Below, one piece after another: positions 1 to 14,699 of a DNA stretch of 64,000 bases. A program made the translations under genes and the position numbers. The stretch comes from Varroa destructor (Eukaryota > Arthropoda > Arachnida > Mesostigmata > Varroidae). The notes under the pieces are model-generated. The model did no database searches and was not told the DNA's origin. It worked only from the letters and a program-made list of their open reading frames with translations. Position 1 is the first letter of the stretch; each line of letters opens with the position of its first letter. Location: NCBI RefSeq assembly GCF_002443255.2, contig NW_019211460.1, positions 32,905,497 through 32,969,496 of the forward strand, given 5' to 3'.

Positions 1-1482
1 CTGTTATGCGCATCATTTCTCGACCTTACGTGGGCCATCGTAAATGGCGTGCGCGCCAACTTTGAAATGGTCTAGCACCGTTTTAGGAAAGCATTTAAGA
101 ACGTTCCAGCAATAACGCGCCTCTTCGAGCAGGAGTTCGTTGCTTGATGTTGGTTAATGCTCACGCTATTGCGGCTATTTCCTATTGACGCAAGACTTCC
201 AATTGCGCTGAGTTGCTGGCCTGCCTACCCCGGCGTTTCGTTGAGCAATTGATATGTGTTTGCGTATACATAGTATTTTTCTATTGGGTAGTTTGATTTC
301 ATGGCAGCAGAGGAAATTACTGCTGCTGCTGCTGCTGCTGCAGCTGGTACTATCCGAAAGTTGGGGAGCTTCCGACACGGCGACCTTGACATAGTGCCAA
401 AGTCCGTTGTGTTTTTCCCATCTCGACGAGATACTCGTTTACGAAAACCAAAAAAAAGAACAGTGTGAGGAAGCCCGCATTTACTTTGTCGGACAGTGTA
501 TTACTAAAGACGGTAAATATGGTACGATAGATAAACCAAATCAATGACCGGTTATTAAATTTGTATCGTACATACCTCACGGGGCTGAGCCCTCCGATAT
601 ACGTGCATGTAGAGAGAGAATATTACTGGTGATGTCTAGTGCGAGAGAAACATAGGAATTTCCTGATAGGAACGGTGTAAACAATAACAAAGTCAATCTG
701 TTTTGGCAATACTGGGCACACCCTTTGAATATCTCTGTTTGTACGCGTTACTGGATCATCCAAATCAACTGCAAGATGTTCGAATATGATTCTAAAATTC
801 GGCCATGTCCCGGCCTTTACAACGAGATATATATATATATATGTATATATACCGTTATCATATGCCAATTCACAGTATTCGCAGGCTCGTGTAATCAATA
901 CTATATCGATAAAAAAAGAACGGTCCAATCAAGCCGAGGCCATTACGACAATAGAATCCTTTTGTGTTGCGCACTAAAAAGTTACTTCATTTTGACTATC
1001 AGTTTTGTGTCCGTTGTGTGGCACGCAACCTCGCTACCATATTTGTTTTTGCCATTATTAAAACTGGTTTAGAAATAGATACACTTTGATAGGCGATATA
1101 AAACGACGCGATGCCTGCGCTATCTGCAATTGTATTTTTCCAAGCAACCAGCAGACGACCGGCACTCGCCGCCGGTGGATAGATGGTGGTAATAAAATCC
1201 TCGAGTAATGGCCGATGTCGTTGAGCCGTTGCTTGATGCATCGGCAGCAGCAGTATTACCTTTGGTGTTGTTCCCTCGTAGTCATATATATATATATATG
1301 GGAATTGTAATAGTTCGTTCAGGGTCTTAACAGCTCGAAACCAACTAGCAAAATAGAAGGGCCTCCAGGTGCGTGCAGGTCGCTGCAGAAATAACGCTAG
1401 CAACTCTGATCCCCTTTTTTCTCCTGTAACAGCTAGTTACTATGGATTTTGTGGCGCAGGCCGCCGAAAAATATTCAGTCTC

Positions 1483-1485
<3 letters not shown>

Positions 1486-1522
<37 letters not shown>
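1486..1522. repeat. (GA)n microsatellite
   Basis: About 37 bases of pure GA repeat. It produces a Leu/Ser open frame on the minus strand that is not a gene. Confidence 0.95.
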
Positions 1523-1523
<1 letters not shown>

Positions 1524-1610
1524 AAGAAATAAATAGATAGATAAAGAACAATAACGGCCAGAATGTTGAAGCTAGGAACGAAAATGCAGTTATTAATATG
1601 TCCGCGACAG

Positions 1611-1634
1611 TCGTCGTCGTCGTCGTCGTCGTCG
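1611..1634. repeat. (TCG)8 trinucleotide repeat
   Basis: Eight perfect TCG units. The minus-strand translation is a run of Thr or similar residues with no coding context. Confidence 0.95.
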
Positions 1635-2272
1635 CTACTTTACCAAGCAATTTTCCCGTTGAAATACTGAAATAGCCTGTATGCTCCTATAGTCAAATAT
1701 TGTTACTGTTGTTATTGTAGCAGTTGATGGATGCTTATGAGAGCAATCCAGAGCACGAATACATTGTTCTCGTCACCCCAGACGAAGAAACATTGAATCT
1801 CTAGCCTGCTACGTACGATCCCCAATTCAAGGGTAGCCCATCAGCTAGGTACTTGCCAAGATCACGTAGCACACTTGATGGGGTTGATCACCTAGCGTAC
1901 CGGAAGGGAAGGTATTATATTGAAATACAGAGATAAAACAAAAACAACAGCAAATAGATCGCATATAATGAATAGTGCCAAGGTAAACCTTAGCTGGCTG
2001 AAGGCAGGACGTAGAGTATGGGGTAATAGTAATTGTCTTTTCATAATTTCTGTCTTGATTGGGCGATCAAAGCCTACTGCACTTGATAGATGATAGGCCT
2101 CGAAGAATGCCATCGCTTTTCTGTTCTATATACAACGATATAGTGCATAAAATACTGGTCCGATGAGTGTGCATGGACCTAGCGCTTATTAATTAACAAC
2201 GATTATCAATTTCTATTTTAATAACGATCATATAGCTATACTTATTGTGATAATGATAAAGTCTCTTCAAGA

Positions 2273-2286
2273 GGGGGGGGGGGGGG
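2273..2286. repeat. poly-G run
   Basis: Fourteen consecutive G, unusual in this AT-rich sequence and prone to assembly error. Confidence 0.9.
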
Positions 2287-3885
2287 AGAGGGTCGGTCGT
2301 ACGCTCCCATACGGTGGGCGGAGGAATTAATTATATCTCTAAGTACTACCCTTATATAGCTGACATTTTAAATGTCTTAAGGTTTTTTGTGGCAGACACA
2401 TAAGGCCATAAAGCATAAGGCCTGAAACGACACTATACAATAAGAAAATATATAAAATTAACAGTAACACTTGTGGCGCCATTACTTCAGCTGAGATAGC
2501 CAAACGGTTCATCCTGTTAAGTAGATTTAATTCGAGATGTATTACCTATTTGTGGAAGGGCTAGAATTTATCTAAGGTTTACCAATTATTTTAATTTTCC
2601 ATATTGGCCTTGTATGTTCTGGTTATAAAGTACTATAAATATAATTTCTAATAGGAAGTAAAATGTTCTTCTAACATGACAGTCAGGGTCCGCTCATCGT
2701 TTAGCCTTAGATCTACGGCACTGCTGCCCGATTTGGGCTGATTTAAATTAAACCTAGTTGTCCAAAAATCAGGCTGCAGGTGCTTTTTTTTTTCATTGAT
2801 AGACGTCGCATAAAAAGAGTGAAAAATTTAGGTAAACGAAATCGTTAAATTGTCAATTTCGGCTTTTTCAGTTCATTTGGCAACGTTGGACGGGATGCCA
2901 TAGCTTTCCTGCGACTACGGCAACTGCGTTCTCCATAAATGTGCGGTAAAAGCTAAAGCAACTGCATTAAAATTATAAACGTGATCTCACTTATTTCAAT
3001 TACTATCCTCTTGCAAGTAAAATGAGGGCCAAATATTCGACTGTCTTGAATTCCAAGGCTTTGCTCCAACGCTTCACAGTAGAGCCCTCGTTCTATGTGG
3101 AATGATGGAACATTATAGGGCACTACACGCTTCGGTTCTTTTTTTTTTTTTTTTGTTTGTTCTATATTTTTGCTTGACACAAATGTGACGTGTGCACTAA
3201 ATACGTTCTTAGTAAAGTCGGTTGATATTGAAATGACTATGAGGGATATGTATTTAGCCATTGCGATCGATTTTTGCTGCGATTAAATAAAAAATAACGA
3301 ATAACATATCTATACAGCATGAACCTAGTTCTACTGTCTGATACAATAATTTAGGCATAAATGTTGGCGGTCATCGGTTGCCAGACGCTACGCGCATAGG
3401 GGCGGATGGTTAGATCTAACTGATCCAACGTACATGATTGGGAAGAAACGTAAGGAAGAATTCTAATTGAAATTAGTAAAGCTTTTATAGAAGAGAGTGC
3501 ACAAACGTCCATGAACCTACTATTACCTAGAGCTAGGCGTTATAAAAATTAGAGGTGCAAGGCGGCACAACGAGGAGACATGTAATAATAGTACTGGTGA
3601 TCGTTGTTGTTGACGCAATAAAATCGGCGGTTATATTGCTATTCCAAATTTGCCCGGATTATTTCGACATAAATAATTGTCGACTTAACAAAAGGTAAAT
3701 ATGAACGGCCAAAGAATTCTTTTTAGCTCGATGAACGTGTTGTGATTTTTGAACAAAAACATAAAAACGACCCGGGCAATCGTTTATTTAATAACAATAA
3801 TCTCCCATATTCTTATCTGTCTACTGAAATAGTGAAAAGTAGCTGAGCTGTAGGTATCGACAATGTTTGGTCTTCGTGGAAATAA

Positions 3886-3910
3886 CGCGCGCGCGCGCGT
3901 GCGCGCGCGC
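3886..3910. repeat. alternating CG tract (Z-DNA-prone)
   Basis: A 25-base alternating purine-pyrimidine tract, almost entirely CG, with a single T at 3900. Such tracts are known to favour left-handed DNA under supercoiling. A second, shorter GC-alternating tract lies at 34377-34394. Confidence 0.9.
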
Positions 3911-6900
3911 CCCGTCTGTGCAGTTTCATGGAGTAACTCTATGGCGAACTTTTTTAGGAGTAACAACATTTACCTATTAACGCCGGCTTTATCTCACGCT
4001 GCAGTCGTACACGGTTCGAGCGAACAGCCACAATGAACATGGACCACAGCATTGTTTTTTCAACTGAATTTCGTAGCGGGCTCGCAGTTGTCTACATACA
4101 AACAGCTTTGGCTATTCCCTGTCTCCAGGCGACCGTCAAGCATCTACCGAGAGTTCGGCATATTTTACCATTGTATATACGCGCATCTATAGTCGTTAGT
4201 TAAGGAGCAGCAGGCGCGCAGATACCGACAGCCGATTCTATCGTAATACTACTCAGCGGTGAAATTTCGCCGGCATTACGTATGCCCCACTTTCGGTGCA
4301 GTAGAACGGGGCATCGCCAGACAGGGCTAAGTTTGACTGAGTTAAAGCTGTCGAATAATCTGCCATCATCGTTCTGTCGGAACGGCCAAGATCACGGAGC
4401 AGCTCAGTGGCAACGGTAGACCAAGACAAGTCATAAAACTGGTTTAGCTTCTCTGGACGGGGTCGCTTTTTGCTATCATACGTCGAAACTTACCTCGGTA
4501 CGGAAACATTGAGCTGGAATCTAGTTGATATATTTTCATTAGAAGTTTGTTTATTACATGCAAAATGTGTATTCTAGGTAGGCGTTGCTTGAGGTTAGCT
4601 TTGGCCACTTTGAAGAGCGGTTTATTTTTAACGCTATTAAAAATTAGCAGCTGCAATAGTAGTTCGTAGAAAATCCAGACGCGTTCTTGATTGATATCAT
4701 TAAAAAGGTCATTCCTGTGACCAGTAGAAAGGAGGCCATAGAAGATCTAGTGCCACTGAGAGAGGCAGATTCCACAAATTGAATGAGGCATGACCCCCTG
4801 TTTACGCTGTTACAAAAGCAAACTCGATGGTTTTGTGCGTTTTCAATGGAGATGGTGTTTTTTTGATGATTGCGGTTTAGCAAAGACATTTGTTGTTATG
4901 CGCTTGCTAGAACCATGGGACATGGACTGCCCGCAAGTGTCAAGGCAAGGCCAGAATCTAATTTGTTTCGACTAAAAACCCTATTCTAGTTTGCGCTCGC
5001 AGAACGATATAGACAAGAATCGGTATGACTGTATATTAAGGGTGTTCTACTTAATTGACCTGATCCTTTTCACTCAGCGAGCCCGTCAATACGTCTGCCA
5101 ACAGGGAATCGTTTATGACGTTCCGCCGAGCTTTACAGCTTACCCTTCTAGATTTTCATCTGAATGTAGTCGAAAGAAGCAAGCGAAATGTGGCATTCTA
5201 TAACATCATTAATTAGGAATAATTTTGTTGTCGATATACAAGCGAGTGTCTACTGTATATACATATACGTTTCAAACGCTGTTCGTTTGTTGTTCCGTGA
5301 AGTAGAGACCCCCAGGTGACAAATCAGCTCCCCCAGGCCAAACAGCCCCCATCAACGATGGCTCTGCACTTGAGTTTGCGTAATCTATTAATCCGGTCGT
5401 GCACAATACTTCATATCCGTATACCTATTTATGTGATACTGAGAACGAATGTGTGCTTCGACCCTTGCCATAATCACCTCAAGTAAAAAGCTTATGATTA
5501 CACACTGTTCTTCTAGTGAGAATAACAATAGTAAATGGGATGATAATGATTATATTGTTGTCGACCTCGTACGTCGATCAGAACAAACCATGATTATGTA
5601 ATGCTCGAATAGGTACAATCTGTAGAATTCTGTAAACGCAATATGGACTCTCACGCAGATATATACGTATATACGCAATAAACGCCGATCTATCTAAATG
5701 CCAGCAATACGCTACCTTTAGTAGACAACGTCACGTCTCTAGCGCGTTGCTGGAAGCATTTGTGTATCGCGCAAACGTTACTCTGTTCGTTTCGTCCAGT
5801 CGTGTACGAATCAAAGCTCTCTCTACTTTGTAAATTCAAGTAGAGAACTAAAGACAACACGTCCAGCTGAACAATGTTCCATTCAAATAGTAATGTTAAT
5901 ACGATAGTATTGAAAGTAATTAGTAAGTTAAACTTTTTCGCTCTATTAGAACGGTACGACTATATTATAATATAAGGATAACATATCTGTAAACTATGGT
6001 CGACTTTAATAGAAATGGAATAACATCGTCTAAAACGTACTCTAGTTTAGATACATCTGATGCGTTAGAAGTGTCTCAGTAAAGCTGCCATTGGAAACAG
6101 CAGGCCGTCCATTGTACAACTCCTAGCGGCTAAGTCGCAGTTCGGCCAGTCAGCTAGTCGCAAGCCTTTTTCACAACTTGTCCTAGTTTCCAGTCTATCA
6201 TTTAAACTTAAAGTCATAATTTATAACACCACACTAATCATAGTGACGGATTCTTTATTATAAGTCCTTTTCAAGCTGACGTGTAAGATAATCGGTTGGT
6301 CAATAGTTGGCCTCAGCTTGCGATAAGATCGGCGAGCAAACAACTAGGAAGACCAGTTACATGTTTAGTTTAAATATCGATTTAAAGCAAAATATCCCTC
6401 GTGCTTTAATGGAAGATATAGTCACTAATCTGCAAAGGTATACCAACTCGTTCTGAATCAGTATTTCCTGGAATCTACATTCTCGCGAACAAAAATAAAT
6501 ATGATAATATAGTAGCCTTATAGTTATCTTGGAAGTACTTTACTTTAGCGCTGAATAACTCTATACGTACACTTGCAGTATCCCCATTTTTGTCACACTT
6601 CGTCGCCCGTGCCAAGCGTTGCCCATGACAAGTTCGACCAGTGCTCGCTTTTTTCAGATAAAAGCAAAAATCATGACTTGCGGACGTATAAAAATTTCCG
6701 CTAATATCATCGTTTTTGAACAACTGGAAAATTATCTAGTTAACAGCGGTATTTGGGAAAATAGTTAACGGTGATGCAGACTCAACGTAACGGCAAGACG
6801 TGTCTTTGTCGGCAACCGTCGACGGTTGCCTCAGCGACAGTACAGAATAGTTTCGTTCGTCAGTATTAGCTTAGCTTGCATTCTGGTTTACCTAATTAGA

Positions 6901-8478
6901 ACAAACGCTTATTCAGAAAAAGGAACGCGTCTAGTTCATCTTTTAAACCACTTATAAAAGAAATGTTTATATAGACAAGGGCCGCGCTGGTCGATTGAAA
7001 CGCTGCTTAAAAGGCAAAAAATACGTCACTGTTGATACTGTATAAACAGTGGAAACCTTGAGAGAGCAATTATCTTTGAATATTAATAATAATTTACACA
7101 ATAGCTCCGTCTTGAGTTACTTTTTCGAAAGTACCTAGTGCTGACCTACGTAGCTTCTCATGACTTCGTACTATTTCAGCGACCACGTGTCAACCCTCAC
7201 CTGCGAAATGCTATCGAGCCAAAAAAAGAGCTGTGAATTTTCATACGTTTCGCAGTGTTATAAAACGATTAAAAACAGAATGTTTATCTGAAAGGATCCT
7301 ATTATCTCCAATATATCTAATCACGCCAAAAATATAACCAGGAAAACAGACTCTACATATATCTGTACATCCGCTGAAGACGAATTCAACTAGGTGTCAT
7401 TATGTAACCGACTAGGCTAAAGCGAACCTGAACTGAAAGAAGGATAAGTTTTTCCCTAGCGGCAAATGCTGTTGCAGCATAGGCGATATCGCCATATTAC
7501 CACTAGTGTGATAATATCGTGACGGGTGATTGATTCTGACTGAACGGTCGCTTAACGAAGCCACGATGACTCATTGAACGATCGAGACGATGATGCTTTC
7601 TCCGCATTATGTCTGTTGAGTGATGAAATCTTTCCAACAAATTGTTAATCTGCATTGCCCCATTCATTCTTGCTGTGTGTCCAAGGCCGTTATCAATGTT
7701 TCTTAGAGCCACAACTAGGCAAATCTGACAGGAGTGTTCTTTTCAGCAATTCTTTTTTCTCTGCTACTTACTACAGGTGTCCGGCGGTACCTGTGCCTTT
7801 GTACCTGCTTTCAGTTGAGGTATATATAAGGTCAGGATGGCCGTAATGACGGTAGTATCGATCGCCTGTATTTGAGAACAAAAACCCACACATTTATTCG
7901 TTAATTTTGAGAATTATTTATTCGAATAGAAAATTTTCCTCGTCAGAAACACGCTGCTCATATGGATCTTCATCGCTGTTGGCAGATGATCAGCCGATAC
8001 CACCAATGCATAGGGCGCCACAAGAGAACCGCTAAAATTAGGCAACGGGGAAAATATCTATATAGATATGATTTTATTACCGTTGCCACCGTCATATAGC
8101 GTTAATTAGGCTAACTCGAAGCCTTGCTTTATAGCTTATGGAAAGGCCTTATAACCAGTAATTCAAACATTCGATGTTACATATCGAAAATGTGTCGCAC
8201 AGTTCTGGTACTTAGATTTGCCTTTCTATATTTTAATTCTAGTTTTATCTTGTGGTCATGCTAAATAATTAGAATACTAATCACCGCAATATTGACAGTT
8301 CACAGCACGGGCTTTAGGGGGGCAATTTTGCGATGTAACACTTTCAGATCATCTTCAGTCTTTAGCAGCATATCCCTTATTGACCATTTTGAATGTACTC
8401 ATTCTGTATTATCACTATCATTATAATCATTATTGAACTGAGACAGGGTCTACAGCGGATTTTATAAATTATAGTGAG

Positions 8479-8505
8479 TTTTTTTTTTTTTTTTTTTTTT
8501 TTTTT
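8479..8505. repeat. poly-T run, 27 bases
   Basis: Uninterrupted run of T. On the minus strand it would be a poly-A tail-like tract, but no retroelement coding sequence or target-site duplication was recognised next to it. Confidence 0.95.
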
Positions 8506-11500
8506 AGCAAGATCGCCTATACCTTATGAATCCTTAAAATCATGATAGTACTAAACACCATCTAGAATATATGGGCAAAACATAATTCACTTTGACTCTT
8601 ATTACCTTCCTTTCACAACGATTTTATATAGCGATTTACGAATACGACTTGAGTGAAAAAGGACCAATGGGAAGCTCTGCATGTATATGTATATATATGT
8701 ACCAGATACTGAAAACAGTATGATGTCCGAAGGAGCGTAACGCCGTTGTTATTGACTGAGCACGTATTTTGCCGTTGATTGGTCACCGTCAATCTATTGA
8801 TAGACCGAACGAGCGGATAAACCTCAATTGCAAGCCGAGCACTGGCTTGATACGTACTCATGTAGCATCCTAATTGAAGTTAATGAACCCCTCCTATGGC
8901 GATTGTTCTTAGGTTTCTGCTCGATGCTTACCAGTATTTTTCCTTGCGCTTTTTGTCTGTGCCCAACAGCTGCATAGATATCCACGACGTCCACAACGAG
9001 AGCTTCAGAGAAACACAACGCGTCTCAGTCAATAGATAACATAAGAAATTTGAATATGTTAGTAGGCCTTACGCGGCGAATTATATCATTATATGACCAA
9101 ATTAGATAATTACAGCAACAAAAAAAAACATTGTATCCATTTAAGAACGAATGCGACCATACGCTACGGGGCCACTATGCTATCCACACTGCAGTAAAAT
9201 CAATCGTTCAAAGATTATCACAGACGTACGAATACGGTCTTATATGGATTCGATTGAAGGTAGATTAAAATAGGTGCCTGCTCAAACAGCCGACAAAGGT
9301 TTTCAAGCACTTCGGTATTGGCGATGCGTTTTTTTTTTTAATTTATAATCGGATTATTTGCCCATGGGTAGTCACCTATGATCATATTCAGAGGTTAGGG
9401 CCCCTATTTTACATGAGTGCATCCCAATCTATACTACGTATAGACCGAGACGACGAGGGAAATGTATAGGGATTGTTTTCAAAATATTAATCTGACTTCG
9501 CGTGGCAGGCCTATTGCAATTTTAAGGTTAATTAAAAAAAAAAACCGGCATTCTTTTGCTCGTTTATCTCTAGAACATGTAAAAAGAGCCTCTTCGTACG
9601 TTACTTGCTACGGACAATGCATTCAGGTTTACGTGGCTATAGGAGAAAAAGCTACGTGTGTCTGTTAACCGAGGCAATAGTTGATGCATTGTTGGCCCTA
9701 TCGTTGTCGTTTACCTCCCGTTATTGCCGATAAGCCCATTTTCCATCATGTGTATTTGACAAATATTCATGCCGCTACGAATATTCTTAATTGTCGTATG
9801 TATATACCAGGCCGCCAGACTCTGTCTAGCTTTAATCTATCATAGTAACAACAACAACAACAACGATCGCTCAACGAAAATCGAATGATCCTTTGGTGTC
9901 ACCAAGTTTCCATCGACTCAGACAGAAGACGTAAGCTACCTACCCTTCGCGCTAGATAATCGAAGATATCGTCTTTAGTGTTTATCCTTAATCTGCGCCA
10001 GCTTCATTGGAGATATTAGAAAATCAACCAGAAAAAGGACGAAGCGACTCCAACAATAGTATAATAGTTTATTCGACAATAAACGGGAAAAATCAGCTAT
10101 TAGAGTGGATGTTTCTGCAATCGAAAGGACCATAGAGCAATACATATGTACATCACCCCGCTTGCTAAGCGCTAGTACTTCAAGCATTTATTACTATAGG
10201 GCATAATAACGAACGGCGGTGGATTCCGTACGGTCCGTTAGACCGTCCGAATAAGCTTCGCTGCAGCATCAGCAGTGCCGATAGCATATCAGGCCACTAC
10301 GAGTTAGCCGAGTGCGCTCAATGGTTTTTCTTGAAACAGAAGGGGGCTTTGTATCGCTGTAGCATGCCTGCCCGCCTGTATCGATGGGTTCGTGCGATAT
10401 CTCAACTGGCGTAGAAGTACTTGGATCACATTGTGGAGCAAAACAGTTGGGTAAAGTAATGCAACATTTGAATAACACACGCCAAAAAAGGAGATGGAGA
10501 CGGTGATCTGATTGTGTGATGATTCGAGTAGTGACACTGCCGACCATTTGTGGGTTCGGATAGATTTCTATTTGATAACTAAAATATGTGTACAAAATTC
10601 AACGGTGCGCAGGTCAGCTTTGCGCGGGCTTGCAGTCAGCATCATTTGCTTGGGAAAACCATTTTTCGCTTTGATAATGCCACCGCAAGAAAGGAGCAGA
10701 ACGAATAAAGGGACACATCGTTATGAGCAAAGAGAAACATTTAAGAATCAAGAAGAGGTATAGAGAACAGGGAAAGTCAAAAAAAAAATTCACCAAATCA
10801 AAATAACGAAATACGTAAGATAAATTCACTAGGCGATAAATTTTCCATTATATGTGCCACTTTTGAAGAATACGCGTGAGTGAAGCCTTCAGAACATGTT
10901 AATACTTCACATATAATATTATATCTTCAGGACTTTATAGTATTTATACCTATAATAATTAAATTTTCAGAAGCTGAACTTCCTTGTGTGTGTTTTGAAA
11001 CCATAATTAGCATTATATGAGTTAAATTTTGAGTTGTTTACATTCCAATTGCTATACGCATTATATATATATGTATATAATGAGATGTACACAAAAAGAT
11101 AAAACGTTTGCCAGCAAATACGTCCAAAGCTGTATCAGTCATATCTGTTTCGTATCTCCTTTCGATCAACTCAAAAATAAATGATTCATTTCATCAAAAA
11201 ACAATACATCACGACAGAGTGAGATAGGACACTGATGAATTCAGGACAAGAAAATTTGCTTGCAGGGGAGCGGCCGTCACCTATATTGATGACATATTCC
11301 ATTTTGTTTGTCGTCATTTGAGGAGCAAAAACGTTTCTCCTTAAGACTCACACCCGAATAGAAACAGAGCTGCTACTCGAGATAACGAGCAAGCCACGCC
11401 TACGAAGCTCGACTTACGCCTAGATACGCACGGTCTCGTAACGAACGTTATTTGCTTCTACTCCTTGTAGATCTATTGTCGTCATTCATGCACCGTCTGT

Positions 11501-12222
11501 GCTGAACGAATAAAGCACAACTATTTTCTAATATATCGCATTGAGAAAAAACTATTGTTTCACGATTTCAATAACCAACTCATAAACCTAAGCTTGCTAG
11601 AAGTTATGTGTATACACACACATATAAGAAACGTTTTTCTCCCTGTCGTCATTTTGCCTTTATATAAACAGACTATATTTAAGAATACCCACAAGATGTC
11701 CAGAACGTTATAATACATAATACGTATTGTTACGTCTGCAGGTCAATTGAGATATTCTGATCGTGATTTTTGATAGTGTTATGTTATTCATTTTCTACTC
11801 GGTATCGCTTTTTCTTTAATTAGCGACAAATTGCACCGGGTGTTTACGGCGTTCTGCATGTTTACCTCCTCCCATCATTGCGGATCATTGTTCTTCATTG
11901 GGACATATAATTTTTATATCATTAGATGTTACTACACATTTTCTAGTTTCATCTACCGCGAACGATCAATGCTTCATCGATAATGGTCGCGCGACTGTCC
12001 GCCCGCCCATGGCTTACTTGCTGGCCTAATGACAAAAGAACAAAACCTATTATTGACTCCCTCCCGGCGTTCCCTTGATGCTTACATGCCCAGCTCTGCC
12101 ACACCCTCAAAAATGTTGAATGCTCGAATCTCTCGTCCGGGTTTTGTAAGCGACGTCGTCGTTGCTGATGTATCAGACCCACTCCGCAGGTAACAACAGC
12201 CATTTCATCGATCAAGCTAGCG

Positions 12223-12226
12223 ACAC

Positions 12227-12275
<49 letters not shown>
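12223..12275. repeat. (CA)n microsatellite
   Basis: About 53 bases of AC repeat with one interruption. It generates several overlapping open frames of His/Thr or Cys/Val on both strands, none of which is a gene. Confidence 0.97.
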
Positions 12276-12279
<4 letters not shown>

Positions 12280-14645
12280 AACAACCGAACAAGCAAAATT
12301 TCCCCCAAGAAAGGGGCAGAGGGAAAGGTGAGGGAACCCAAGCCACCTGTGCCACAACCGTTCGGGTATCCATTTGCTCCTCATCGTCAAGATCATGATG
12401 AGTTTTGTTGTTATTATCACAACCATCAACAATAAAATTAGCGCAGTGATAGCAGCTATAGTAGTACATAAACTGACAAAAATTATCATAAAGATAGTCT
12501 GTGCTCTCAGTTTTTTTAAGTTAATTCTTCGCTTCTCCCGCGCAGCGTCCAGCAAACGACGAAAGGGGGCAACCGAACCAAATGCAACTTATAAGCAAAA
12601 CTGTAACAGACACATAGACCGTCTATTCATTACATATATCGAGCTAGATGCACTCAAACGAGCATTGAACGTCGAGTAAAATCAACCTCCGAACAGGCAA
12701 CAGTAGGTGCAGTTACTCCAGCCTTCGGTGGGTCGGCTGGCCGGCCAACCTATTGGGCCTGTTCACGTACCTTAGTTTTTTCTACATAGACTATGCTAGT
12801 ATGTTGGGCCTCCATCAGACGGCCAGAATTAGAGGGGCCTCCAATGTTCAAGCTAGCTTTCCTCTGTTCGTCAGAGATATCCATAAAGGGACACGGTGAG
12901 ATCAAGGCAGAGCGGGAGTGCTAGGGAGAAAGTCGAAGAGAGAAAGACGAACAGATGGTTTAAACCCCTCAGAGAAGCAGGCATACACTCGCTAACTGAC
13001 TCACATAGAGATGTATACACATTGAGAAGGATACGCAATGATGCAGACGGAACCAGCAGACGGAGAGCAAATGAACCGCCGAAACTGACGGCTCAATAGG
13101 TCGAAAAAAGGATGAAAAAGAAAAACCCTTGTCGTCGCAACGTGCAGAAGGCATTACAGAACAGAATAGAACGGTACCAGAGGCGCAGAATTAATCGAAC
13201 TAGCATAGAACATCAACAAATCAATAGATAGATATGGCCTTTCAGGCGTCACTATAATATGCATGTAACTAACAGTTAGCAATAATCAGTAGAGGAGAGC
13301 TTGGCAGATGCACATAACAGCACAGCCAAATGTCTGTCACTGATACCGGTTACGTTGCGTTCGACAGTCGTCAAAGCGGCCACCTTTGATCGCCTGCACA
13401 CATCGGCAATCTGCGAGAGCGTCCCAATAAATGAGGCCAAAGCCGTTTGACGCCGAAGGCAAGGACGTTCGAAATTACAGGTGTTTTGCATTCCTGAGAC
13501 AGTAATGTTAACGCATGCATAAAACACGAGCAGCGGACAATGCTAGAAAACTATAAGCGCAGCGTCGAAAAATAAAAAATAGAAAAAGTCAAACCCACTG
13601 ATAGCCACTGATAGCTTTGTGATGCGTTTGACAGTTTGCCGAACCATCAAATCTGTGTGGTGGCAATGTAAAGCTTTGTATTAGCTCACTTCATGTAGCT
13701 GTACTGTGCCTGTCTATTACATATATGTGCAAATTTTTTGATTCTCAGTTAACGTGGGCATGTACCCGACTGAATCTCATTCGTGCATAAACTCACATTA
13801 ATTTTCGCCTGGCTAATTACGCTCATTGTGTGCAAGTTGATTTATTTTAAATTTTAGAATAAATAAATAAATTTAAAAATAAAAGCACACATATACTGTG
13901 TTAATAGCACACAAAGGACGCCCTAGAATCTTTCGAATTCATTAGGGATCGGTAATGGCGACATATCTATGGAAATAGCCTCCATCAAGTCAAGTCGTCT
14001 AGTAACGGTCTATGCACTCAGCATTTATTCGTCTCATCTGCGGACAAAAGTAGGCCCGACACGTGATAATCGTAGTAGTGGATTAGTTCGTTTATATATA
14101 TGAACGAAACGCGTCCTCGTTCTGTTCCGTATGCTGATAACGAAAAAAGAGGAGAGGCAGGTTGGCAAACCCAATTCATTGGTATCATTAAAACAGTTAC
14201 CACCGTATCTAGCACCACGAGTGCAAGCTGTGTCTTGTTAAAGCAATCCAAATGCCCTTTGTTTTCCCCCTGATCGTGCGTTCTTTTACGAGGCAAACAT
14301 GCAGCAGCGGTCGAGACTGAGATCATAGCGGAGCGTCGACGTGGCAGCCGCTATATTGCCGTTATCATCCATTCATGTGTTACCGTCCGAAACGGACAAG
14401 AAGGAAGAAGAAAAACAGGCTAGTAATTAAAGGGTAACACAAGGGCATCGTAAAGCTGTGCTTGGCCCGTTCGTTGTTGATGCTAGTGCCGTTGTTCCAT
14501 CATCAGAAGCAGCAGATCTAGACGGGATCCCACTTGCTGGTATCAATAACTCTAGCTACACCGTCAGCTTAACCCAACTGAACGCCCAGTGATTAGTATA
14601 AATCGTGAAGATAACATAAAACCATTTTACTTTTCTTTGAACAAG

Positions 14646-14699
14646 TACACACACACACACACACAGACACATATATATATATATGTATATATATATATA
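14646..14699. repeat. compound (CA)n-(TA)n microsatellite
   Basis: CA repeat to about 14668, followed directly by a TA repeat with one TG interruption. Confidence 0.95.

Larger units (their letters stand above)
1..12222. other. non-coding stretch, no supported gene
   Basis: No exon with recognisable protein similarity was found on either strand. The open frames are short, and those checked begin with non-ATG codons or consist of repeats. The stretch holds scattered simple repeats, listed separately where long: (TA)n at about 827-850, (GA)n at 1486-1522, (TCG)8 at 1611-1634, a 14-G run at 2273-2286, alternating CG at 3886-3910 and a 27-T run at 8479-8505. It could be intergenic or part of a very large intron; the sequence does not decide. 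Confidence 0.6.

Noticed and set aside
11949..12555. Several overlapping frames of 78-130 codons on both strands
   Set aside because: They are carried by the CA/TG microsatellite, and their translations are Cys/Val or His/Thr runs.
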